A stretch of 64,000 bases of DNA from Rhizoctonia solani (lineage: Eukaryota; Basidiomycota; Agaricomycetes; Cantharellales; Ceratobasidiaceae). The translations under genes were made by a program, and so were the position numbers. Shown here in pieces: positions 46,842-56,531 of this stretch; position 1 is the first letter of the stretch, and each line of letters begins with the position of its first letter. Under the pieces are notes generated by a model. The model saw only the letters and a program-made list of their open reading frames with translations. It had not been told where the DNA came from and did not search any database. The stretch is taken from the NCBI RefSeq assembly GCF_016906535.1, contig NC_057385.1:3286001-3350000 (forward strand), read 5' to 3'.

Positions 46842-48314
46842 ATGTCCTCGTTGCTCACAGGTTTGACTCGCTCATCATCCCACCCAATGATCGATGGCGA
46901 ACTCGAGGAAGAAGAGGTGCGTGACTCGTCATCTTTCTAGATTAGAGTCGGCTCTTGGGCGAGGCCATCCACTCGAATGTTCCTCGCTTTTGACTCTCTC
47001 GGCAAATCTTGCACACTCTCTCATCCTTTTGCCCGATTTAATCCCAGTGACTGACCGAGCGAGTTTTCCAGACGCATTACATGACACTCGATATAGCCGG
47101 TATCGATCCCAGTCTGCTTTCCAACTGTTCTCCGATCCGGTTGGCGGTGCGTTGCCCCATACGCCCAGTTTATCTATCGCTGGTATTCACATCCAGGACA
47201 CCCACCCATCTTACTACCCAAATGAATCCGCCCGCTATGCGCGCATACGATCGCGCCTCGGGCTCCTGAATCGCCCGATGACTCGGAAATCTTACGATCA
47301 TGCACACTCTGGGTGGATTCGTAATCCCCATGCATTCACTTGGTTTGCGCCTATGACTACATGTATCCCCCGCGCCACATTCCGTGTATCTGTATCCCCC
47401 GCGCGTATCTCCTTCCTCGGTGGATAATGACCGTGCCTTGGGCCTTGGCGCCTTTCTGGTGGAAACCTCGGCGTTACGCTCTTTTGATGCGATGCCGTTG
47501 TGTAATGATGCGGTGCATATAACCTCGCGACGCCTCTGGTACCACTCGTGCCGCTCGGTGGTGCCATACATGCCCTGGCGCTTACTACACAAATCACACC
47601 ATGGGTGCCATGCCGCCTGGAATAAATTGATTTTGGCGCCTGGGACAAATGCACATTCGGCGGATTCGCTCCGGGCCTTGGGCGGGTGGATTCCTTTCCA
47701 CTCATGGGATAATGCTTTCCTCGGATTTTGGGGCGACACGCCTGTTGACTGTACCCCCCTCAAACCCATCCGAATCGAACCCAACGTAACCTATTGGGGC
47801 TGAACGGGGGTGTGCCCACTCGTTACTTGCGACTCGCGCACGCATTTACACCCACGAATTGGATTTCAAAAAATACATATACACACTAGGGCCTAGAAAC
47901 GTCTGCCCCGTTCCTGCAGCTTGGAGACTTGGTATTTCAAGGTATTCATACCGAGACGCTTGGGACGGAATTGGTATTGGATGACGTAGGAGGCAAGTGA
48001 ATCCCCCCCTCCCTCCTCACTCCCACATATCCCCCCCCTTGTCTCCTTTGTTCAAGATCTGGACTTGAACCTTGTACCTCTGTGTAGTGATTGCGCAGTC
48101 CGGACACAAGGTGCTCTTCAATCCCGTGCAGCTCATCCCCAAATCAGAGCCCAACACCGGGGCTGCGACCGAGGTCGAGGCCGAGACCCCATCCGGATCA
48201 CATGATCTAGACACCCCAAGCGGTGGCAGTGCACCTCGACCAACGGGGCGGGGTCGTGGTCGTGGTCGGGCCAGAGGCAGCAGGGCTCGCGGCAAGAAAC
48301 GTGTCCAAGAGTGA
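46842..48314 (+). CDS. TFIIIC subunit with triple-barrel domain (Sfc7/GTF3C6-like), one-base frameshift
   Basis: Four exons: 46842-46916, 47072-47146, 47890-47996, 48057-48314. The triple-barrel fold of TFIIIC tau55/Sfc7/GTF3C6 is seen as an acidic N-terminus, then YMTLDIAG, SNCSPIRLA, GLETSAPFLQLGDLVFQG, LGTELVLDD, and the last strand block LYLCVVIAQSGHKVLFNPV. A Gly/Arg-rich tail (GRGRGRGRARG) and lysines end the protein. TFIIIC recruits RNA polymerase III to tRNA and other genes through the A and B boxes. In exon 4 a base is missing at GAAC (48068-48069); restoring it gives 516 bases, 171 residues. Intron 2 is 743 bp, more than ten times the usual length here. It converges on RPN6 with 192 bp between stops. 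Confidence 0.78.
47384..47803 (+). other. Open frame inside the long TFIIIC intron (uncertain)
   Basis: A 139-codon frame lies wholly within intron 2 of the TFIIIC subunit gene, on the same strand, and a 204-codon frame lies antisense at 47170-47784. Neither has a domain I recognise. Composition is similar to coding DNA, with no low-complexity stretch. It may be a nested gene, a retained exon or chance. Confidence 0.2.
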
Positions 48315-48506
48315 AACTTTTTTAACACGTTCACACTCTCCTAGAGTTAAGATTTTGTATTTGGCCTGATCGTCAAGGACAGAACAAGCGCGGGGAGATC
48401 ATTTCAAGTAGTAGCGAGTGGTTATGACTATATTAGGTAGCATATAGCTAAAACGTGGGAGTGTGTGACTAGATATGGGAGTCCCTTGTTTCCTCCTTTA
48501 TCGAAT

Positions 48507-50708
48507 CTAGGCGATTTTGACCGACTGCGTGGAGGGTGAGATAAGGATTGAGTAATGATAAGGGGCTTACTTTGGCGTAAAGAGACTGAACCACCTTGCC
48601 GACCTGTTCAATCGTTTGAATCGCCGCATCGTACGTCTCCTGTTTCGTTTCATCGTCCGAAACAAATCCGAAACGATCCATGCGTCGCGTGGCAATCATT
48701 TACCCACACAATCATAAGCCCCCGTTTAATAATACAGACACAGCACAAGGGTCAAAACCGCCGCCCAAGTCCGTTAGTCAAGCCGAAGAGAACGAGTCGA
48801 ATAAATTAAGGAACTTACGTCCACGACCGGTTCATCAAACACGACCAGCCAGCCGTTTCCTTGGTCGAGCACGCCGTAAAAGACCTTGTCGAGGATCATC
48901 TGGCTCAGCTTCTTTTCGACCGTCGCGCGCGACTGGCCGACGCCTTGCGCAATGTGTTCCAGCTGGACGCACGCGTACGGCTCGATGAGTCGGAGCAGGT
49001 TTTGCTCGAGGAGGGTGTCGTACAGCGCCGCGAGGTGCGAGCGGATGGTCGGGTCCAATGAGAGTTCTGTTCCGTCGGTGTGGGGCGCATATGTAAAGGG
49101 TGCAATCCATGTGTTCCGCGCAAGAAAAGCGAACGAAGCGGTACACGAGTTTTTTTTTTAAACACCCGCGGGATTCATATCCATATCCAGTCGAAATGAA
49201 CCCCCAGAAAAAAAAACGCCACAAAAAATCAAAAATAAATAATCAGACGGCGAAGATCATTACGGGACGTACCCTGTTTATAGTCCCTGAGCGCGGCCTC
49301 GAATTCGGCCAAATTCCGGTTTTGGTGTGCGAGCGCGACGGCGCGCATGGATTCTACGTCTCGGAGTTGGGCGAATTTAAGGGCGAGCTTGATGGAGAGA
49401 AGAGAGGTCACGTCTTCTGGCTGTCTCCGTCGTTTAGATTTGATTTGTGTGGATCATCATTCAAAGTTGCCGAGCCGAGCCGAAGATAAGGGCGTAGAAA
49501 AAAAAAAGGTAAAATAAGTCATAAAGATGTAAGTGTGTGACTAAGCGAATACGTACAAGATTCAGCATGATTTTGCATAAGAGCATGTACTTGAGTGCCG
49601 TCAACGCCTTGGGGTCATCCCGACTGGACAGGTTCTCGAACGTCTCGAAAAAGTAAGAGTAACTGGATTAACGTGGGAATGGGAGAAATAAGGTTATTTC
49701 AGCCAGGTGGTGATTAGCTCCAATCTCGAGTTCGCCCCCATCAATCAAGGGTTAACTTACGCAGTCTTGTAGTCTTTATCTTCGGCATGTAAGATTCCAC
49801 TCTGTAGGTCAAGTTGGGCTTGAAGGTGGGGCGGGCAGTAAATTGCGTTTGCGGCGGCGCGTGCAGACGTCAGTGCGGCCTAGATCATTGTGTTAGTTCA
49901 GAGCTAGAGTTTGGTATAGGTGCACTGTACCTTGGACTTGGGCATGTTCCCGATTCCTCGGAAGACCCGACTCTCGAGTAGGTGCACTTCGGCAAGCACG
50001 AGTTTATCGTCAAGTCGTCGGAGCTCGGTAAGAAGCGACTCGATGAGTGCGAGCGCTGGTCTGTACAGTTCGGTTACATGCGAGGCTGCAGGCATACGAT
50101 TGGAGTACTTACCGGTACTTCTCACCATCGAGGTAAACACCCACCAACCGTGCTTCCAAGTTCTGCCTCAAGAACACCCGACGTTCAGCCCGCGCCCAAG
50201 CAATGTTCTCGCTCAAGACATTCGTAAGCACCGATCCACCCCCCGGAATCGCGGCAAGATTATCGATCAGCGTTCGGACTGCACAATTATGATTAATACA
50301 TGAATTCTGGCAAGGATGGAATGAATTTACTGAGTTTCGCAGTCTTGGCTTTGGCAGTGGAGGACATGAATGCCCGCGAGGTTGTTACGAGTTCTGCGAG
50401 TCCCTGTGCATTGCTACAAGGTGGATCAGGCCGTATGCGCATAGTGAGGCGATGATCGTATGCTTACTTGCTATCCTGGTATAATTGGCCGAGTTTCACA
50501 AGCGCGGATTCCTGGTGGCGTAGCTGGTCGTCGTTGGCTGCATAGGCGCTCTCCCAGGTCAAACCAATGTATTGATTCGGGCTATATTGTACTTACCGGC
50601 TTTGCCCTCTAATAGCGACTTGTAGACCTGCTCAGCCTGTTGAGGGTTAGACTTTACTAGCTTGTCAGCCTCAGTAATTTTAGCTTCCATAGCTTCGCTC
50701 GAGCTCAT
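48507..50708 (-). CDS. RPN6: 26S proteasome regulatory subunit RPN6 (PSMD11)
   Basis: RPN6 is a lid subunit that clamps the lid to the 20S core and ATPase ring. Eleven exons on the minus strand, intact. The N-terminal helical repeats begin [16 protein letters not shown]. Later blocks are [57 protein letters not shown], and [24 protein letters not shown]. The PCI domain near the C-terminus has [20 protein letters not shown] and a [19 protein letters not shown] block, almost universal in Rpn6. The last two short exons end YAKSVKIA. The start is the ATG at 50708 because the family N-terminus begins there; an overlapping upstream frame ends on it. Introns are about 45-90 bp, except about 150 bp before the second-last exon. 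Expression is probably constitutive. Confidence 0.92.
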
Positions 50709-50929
50709 TTCGTTCGTGATCTTGGGTGGTGGGGTATGGGTAAGGTGATCGGCGGCGCGTGCAAGCCAGGCGAAGCGCTGACGCGTCTTCCATTTCCAAC
50801 AGGCTCGAGTCTCGGCGCTTGAATGTCAGGCTGTCCACTACCAATTTGGCAGGTGCGCAGTTTCTTACGACAGTAGCAACCAACGTTTCGTGGCTGGATG
50901 ATCTGTGGCTGACTGCCCTGCTGCGACAT
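50705..50929 (-). promoter_or_regulatory. Upstream ORF overlapping the RPN6 start codon
   Basis: A 74-codon frame (starting MSQQGSQPQ) lies directly upstream of RPN6 and ends at a TGA that overlaps the RPN6 ATG in ATGA (positions 50708-50705). If transcribed as leader it could allow termination-reinitiation control. Its peptide shows no domain. It could instead lie upstream of the transcript. Confidence 0.4.
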
Positions 50930-53055
50930 TTTTTAGTTTGTATTTTTAGCGATCTGGATAAGGCTGTTCAATTCTTTCCACTATGGAATTCGTCAGGCCT
51001 ATTTATATGAATTTTGAGCGATTTTCTGTGCGCCACTCGTGGTCTGGGCTCGTTGTCAGTCTTGGACGACGGGTGTACTGGCGGGGCGGTCCTCGTGGAC
51101 TTGGCAGTCTACTCATCTCCGGTCCCAGTTTGGACGCGCTTTTGTTCATTGGAATGAGTAATATATGATGATGTACTGATACTAAAATTCGTCATCTGCA
51201 CCGCAATTCACACGTCGCTCGTTCATCTGGCACGAGTAGATAGACTATGGTGCCCAACCTCTGCTTTTGGATCGGGCCATTTTTGGAATATCACCGGGGC
51301 GCAGTGACCCGGCGCTGCACTGTTAGTCAAACTCTGCTCAATACAGGTACAAGAGAAAAAACCTAAATTGCAGAACCTTGGAGCAAGTCTCATATGTACT
51401 GGTATTACTAAGGCCAAGAGGCGATGTTTTGTCACATCAATTACGCAGAAACGTCTGGATGGTCTAATCCCGAATCTCTTTCCCTTCTAGATCACCTTTC
51501 AACTTGGCTGGTTGTTGAATGAACTCCGATACCGCCTTTGGATGCGCCCACATCTACTCTACGCTATCAACATGGCCTATTCCCTGAGCTGCTAGCGCTC
51601 TTTAAGAGACACCCGATAAAGTAATATGTCACATGACAAAAGCTGATCTTCAGGAGGCCAGCACAAGCATCCTGACCAAGTCGGAAGAAACATGATTATA
51701 ATTTCTCCGCTTTGTATGCTGCCAGCAGGACTCTCGAGGGACCGTAGTCGCCCGGCCAGCACATCATTGGTGATCCGTTTTCATATGGGTCTGAGCACAC
51801 CACCATGAAGCGGTCTTCTTTTTAATAATTATTTTCTGCCATTCGTGGTTTGTTACCTACTTCCCAATGTCCCCGTCATTCCGGGTAATCGTATGGATAT
51901 CCGGAGATTCGTTTTCCCGGTCTTCTGCAACATATAACTCATATCGCTTATTTAGGCCAATATTCCATTATGATACTGTAGGCGGAATAGGTCGGGATGA
52001 ATGAAGTCGGTAGGTATATGAAATATACCTAACCGAATGCTAATAAGCTTCGAAGTGTGCTACACGCGATATCACCTATTGGTCGGTCGGTCTGTAATAC
52101 GTAGCAATGAGGGCAACTGGCAACTAGCCACTACGCAATACAATACAAGACGCCAAGGATTCAACATAACATAACATATCCATTCAAACAGGAAATTTGG
52201 ACTAGCCTCAGCCCGGCCAACGATAGTTGAGATAGAATTACTGCCATTCTTCCTGTCGGTTTTCTAGAACGATTGCACACGGAGGAGCCGGTATATTTCG
52301 TGCTTCGAACCTTTGGCATTTACAGGAATGGGTATGCTGAGGAAGTAGGCGGAGGTTACTTCATTTCAACAACGTCAGATTTGATAAATGCAAAGTCACG
52401 ATCGGGCCCTGTTGTCAATCCTGGATCCGCATATAGTCCGATATTTCAGGCTTCGGGGCAATCCATATTATGAAATTAGTATAGTCAGCTGGAGGATGGT
52501 AATACGCGTATATATTGAAAACAATGCTACCATATGTACAACAGGGAGCTCTTTTAACTCACTCTCCTTACGCTGAGTTTTGCAGCTTACTAACGAGCCC
52601 TCTGGTGCCACAAATTATTTTTAAGCATTCTTCTGGTACAAGACCGGCAGAATTTGCAGTTCCTTTGGGTGAGCCATAGGAAATTATGATGCTTCCGATC
52701 GTCTTCTGACTTTCTATCAGTCAATGTACGCGTGTATTTGACCTTGGATCGCTTCTTAATTTTTTGTCCCCGTCTGGAGACCGCCAAGTTACAAGCTGAT
52801 AACGATATAGCAACCTTGTCCTCAGCGTATGTTCTGGCCCTGACCGAACGACTAAAATGTTTCAAACGCTTCCCTTCATCAGTACCTCGGCAGAATTGGC
52901 TCCCCCTCGTACGCGGAACCATGTGCTTAGATCCATTGCAACTGTAAGCTGCAAATAGCCGTCCGGTCGTGACACGACCAACCCAACCGCTCCTAGGATA
53001 AAGGCCAGCATTCTAAACGCTTAGACCGCACCACCAGTTCACCCTCTTTTCCACC
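50930..53055. other. Intergenic; promoter of tyrosinase copy 1
   Basis: No gene recognised. The last 700 bp resemble the region upstream of tyrosinase copy 2: shared strings such as GCATATAGTCCGATATT (52428 and about 61746), TATGTTCTGGCCC and CAGTACCTCG. This shows that the duplicated unit included upstream DNA. Confidence 0.55.
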
Positions 53056-54985
53056 ATGAAGTTCGCCAGTATTTTGAGCCTTTCTTCTATTATTGCCCTC
53101 GCCGCTGCGGCCAAACCGGTCCAGAAATGCTCCAAGCTCGAGGTGCGAAAGGAATGGCGCACTTTCAGCAAGGCCGAGCGGAAGGCATGGATTGGCGCTG
53201 TCAATGTAAGGATTTTGACCTATGGTGATGGTCTTCACATTTACTGACCTGGTCCATTGGGCAGTGCTTGAACAAAAAGCCTCGTACTGGCAAGCTCCGG
53301 CTCCCGGTTGATACTGACAGTTATTCCGAAGCCAAGTTCCATGTGAGTAACGCGCCGCTCTCGAGTACACAATTGCTCATGTACTTGTGATAGATCGCCC
53401 CCCTTAATGAGAGCTCGACTTACTATGACGACTTGGTCTACATGTAAGTCTATGAGATCCTGTCTCTGGTTCGCAATGGCTGATTTAATTGGGTTCATGT
53501 AGACACATGAACCTCAACCGTACGAACAATCCACTAGCTGAGATAACATAAATTAACACGACAGCCTTTGATAGCCATTATTCATTGGACTGGCCTATTC
53601 CTCCCGTGGCACCGGTAAGTGCCTAAATCCATCTCCTACGACTTGGGCTCTCACTTGTACTGCGCAGTGCTTACCTGCACGAATGGACTAACATCATTCG
53701 GAAGGAGTGCGGCTATAACGGTGTGGTACCATGTGAGTGCTTTTCATTTCACTTGAGATTTCGCCCCCGAGTTGACATGCCACTCTAGATTGGGGTATGT
53801 AATATGATCACAAAAAGGCATTTCAAGTTGCTAATTTCCAACCTCTTTGCTCAATCAGCATGGGAGAAAGGTGAGCAGGCACTTGTTCGCTAATTACATC
53901 AGAACTTACAGAACTCTCGCTAGATTCCGGTGATTTCTTGGCAAGCCCGATTTGGGACAATGATAAAGAATCTGGACTCGGAGGATTTAGCGACGATGCT
54001 AGCGAGTGAGTGATTCGACGCAATTACAACCTGGGCATAGGCTAATTTGTGGCTCCAATGTAGCGACTATACCCTCCATACTGGAGCATTTGATATCGAG
54101 ATTGCGTATCCTGTGTGAGTAAACTTTGAGATCCTGCTTTGCATGTTACTCAAAGAATCATAGCCCCCACAAGCTTCGTCGCCATCTCCTCCCCTTCCCT
54201 TGGGGTGGTGCCAACGCAAATATCTCGGCAACCTCGACTTTCACGCCTGCCGAAATCCAAAAGCTTCTAAATCAACCTACGGGCAACTTCACGCTGTTCC
54301 AGGGTTATTTCGAGAAAACTGTTGGCATGCATAGTGCTATTCATGTCATGATGGGAGGGTAAGTACAGTACGCTATTCAAATAAAGAAGAAACAAAGTGT
54401 GACCACGACGGCCCCGGTTTTCAGTGACATGGGCACACTTTGCCCTGCAGGATCTGAGGGAACTATCTACTGCCCCGTACAGAGAACTGCTACTTTCTCT
54501 GCAAACGAAGTAAGCACCGTATTCTCATTGACATTTTTTGCATCTTTATTGATTATATGCACCCTGTGTAGCCAATGTTCCATCTTCACCATGGCGTAAG
54601 TGATTCGTCTGCTACTCTTAAATAGCTGCAAGTTATTGAAGCGATAAATTAAGAATGTTGACCGTCTCTGGTGGCTCTGGCAAGAGAAGAGCTCTGCAAA
54701 CAAGTACGCTTTCCATGGTGGCTCGATTCAGGTACAGTGTCCTTCGAACAACTTCATAGCCGTTTTGTTGACAATTTAACTGTAGAATACCTCTTCCTTG
54801 AACGAATTCCCTAACGGTCAAGCCCCGTGGTTAAATAAGACTGCTGTTCTTCCCGGCGGTGGTGAGTAATCATGATGGGAACTCTTGTTATGCACTAATT
54901 ATTGTTTGTAGGATTGTGGCCCGATTACACCGTTGAGCAGACTTTCGACACTCGCAGCTGGCCTTGGTGCTACGTCTATGAGTAA
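53056..54985 (+). CDS. Secreted tyrosinase-domain protein, copy 1 (16 exons, two microexons)
   Basis: Type-3 copper protein of 360 residues with an N-terminal signal peptide (hydrophobic 20 residues ending AAAA). The mature part starts with CSKLEVRKEWRTF. CuA ligands are expected in HMNLN, IIHWTG and FLPWHR; CuB in MHSAIHVMMGG and FHLHHG followed by NVDRLWWLWQ. Conserved YW-W-E and LGGFSDD lie between. Sixteen exons sum to 1,083 bases with no damage. They include a 17 bp exon (53503-53519), a 6 bp exon (53789-53794, ATTGGG), a 12 bp exon (53859-53870) and a 24 bp exon (54572-54595). No C-terminal lid domain is present, so it is a short secreted form. Such enzymes oxidise phenols to quinones (melanin, defence, lignin-related compounds); activity not shown. 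Confidence 0.9.
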
Positions 54986-56094
54986 AAGTGGATTGATACC
55001 TTCTGTAATTACTGGTAGGAAAAAGCAAAACAGAGTCTATGTTTTTTTTGGAAAGATCTATGCAGATTTGAGCCTTGTAGTTACTAGTTCACAAAAGATT
55101 CACCGAAATTCCAAAATAATGGTCGTGGCTCCCACCCAAAAAAGGAATTAAGCAGGAGAAAGTATAGAATGCGTCATCTGTGGCCCACGAAACAGCAGGT
55201 ACAATGGGCTAACAGAGCCCCTTAGTCAGGGGTAACAGTCAGGGGAACCAGGCCCGTAAGATCACTTTGATTGATTCTAGGAGATAGAATTTTGGAAATT
55301 GGTGAAAAAAATCATACGTGCCCGTCATCCAAGCTCAGACGGTCTGGTAGAGTAGTTGGTAGTTTTCTTCTAACAATCTGGACAGCGCTTTCGCAGGTTT
55401 TTTTCCAATTATTCATAGTACGTTTCCCGTGGCACGGCTTGCTTTGTCAGAACAAGGCATGCGTACTTCAAGTGATAAATATGGGCTTGGTGCCATCAGC
55501 AAACGCTCTTGGGCTCCCGCGATTTGCGGGAACAACTCCTCCCCTCCCTCCCGCTCTCCTCCCAATGAGAGGTGCTTCCGTAGCTCGGGAGCTCCGGAGG
55601 CTTTCACATATTTGATGACACTGAGCTGGCAGCTTTAGAATCTATAAATACTCCAAGTTAATAAACTGTACGATGTGGTCCAGACGTTGCAAATCGCAGC
55701 GAGGACTCATACGTCGAAAGTCCAGACGAGCTACCATCGGTAGGTCTCCGTATCGGGCTTAGTATTGCCTGAAGCACCCTACCCACGCGTTGCACATCTA
55801 CACGCCAGTAATCACACACAAGTCGCTGACGCCCATCAGGTCAAATCACAAAACAATAGGTCAGTTCGATTGTCAATAGTCTGTTTCGCTGAGCGCTATA
55901 GCGTGCGTGCTAACTTCCCAATAAATTTTGACGTCACCATACTTCAAATAGTACACTCAGAGTAGCACTTAGCATATAAGAAAGAGCTCGCTGATTGCCC
56001 TAGGCCGCATTATCAGCACCTCTCATAATCTCTTACAGAATAAGGCAGTTTATTGTCCCCAGCTCTTTAGTTCTCCTTTTTTCGTTAAGCTGCT
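54986..56094. other. Intergenic downstream of tyrosinase copy 1
   Basis: AT-rich near the tyrosinase 3' end, then mixed. Open frames of 60-114 codons at about 55.3-55.6 kb on both strands show no domain. A likely promoter for a small gene lies near 55.97-56.09 kb. Confidence 0.45.
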
Positions 56095-56234
56095 ATGTCT
56101 AACAAAAAGAAGTAAGCTTCCCTGGATGCGGCCAATGAGTGATTGTGTACTACCAGTCGAGTTTATCGATGCCTCCTGACACCTATTCAGTGCAGGCCTC
56201 GAGTAGTTCGAAGGTATGATCATACATCATGCGT
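56095..56234 (+). pseudogene. Possible 5' exons of a small gene interrupted by the copia element (uncertain)
   Basis: An ATG at 56095 (MSNKK) is followed by a plausible GT-AG intron (about 56112-56156), an exon rich in Ser codons, and a GT donor at about 56214. The copia target site lies in the putative next intron. Sequence after the 3' LTR continues with an AG and an open frame with GFVIGCCLCWF. I cannot fix the frame across the junction, so this is only a candidate. Confidence 0.25.
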
Positions 56235-56239
56235 TTATC

Positions 56240-56519
56240 TGTTGAAATATCAGTCTCACGGAACCGTACATGTAATCCTTACGCATATATTTACTTACGT
56301 TTGGATGTACGAGTATAAATGTGTTCTTTATCGATTCTCGTGTACCTCAGTTCACTACCATATAGTAGAGCTGAGGTACGTATCATATCTTTCTATTCTG
56401 TTCATGTATGCTTATAATCCTGTAGATACAATATCGTTTAGGTACAGTATACACAAGAGTCCACTACCATATAGTAGAGCTGAGATACAATATCGTTTAG
56501 CTCTACGTGTCTTTCAACA
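56240..56519 (+). repeat. 5' LTR (280 bp)
   Basis: Differs from the 3' LTR at one base by eye: CCACTACC here (first C at 56461) against TCACTACC in the 3' LTR. Each LTR contains an internal direct repeat of CACTACCATATAGTAGAGCT and of GATACAATATCGTTTA. Confidence 0.93.
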
Positions 56520-56531
56520 GGTTATGAGCCC
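56520..56531 (+). other. Primer-binding site for initiator tRNA-Met (anticodon region)
   Basis: GGTTATGAGCCC directly follows the 5' LTR and is complementary to GGGCUCAUAACC of the initiator tRNA-Met anticodon arm. This is the half-tRNA priming mode known for Drosophila copia and yeast Ty5. The Gag start codon (56524-56526) lies inside it. Confidence 0.75.
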
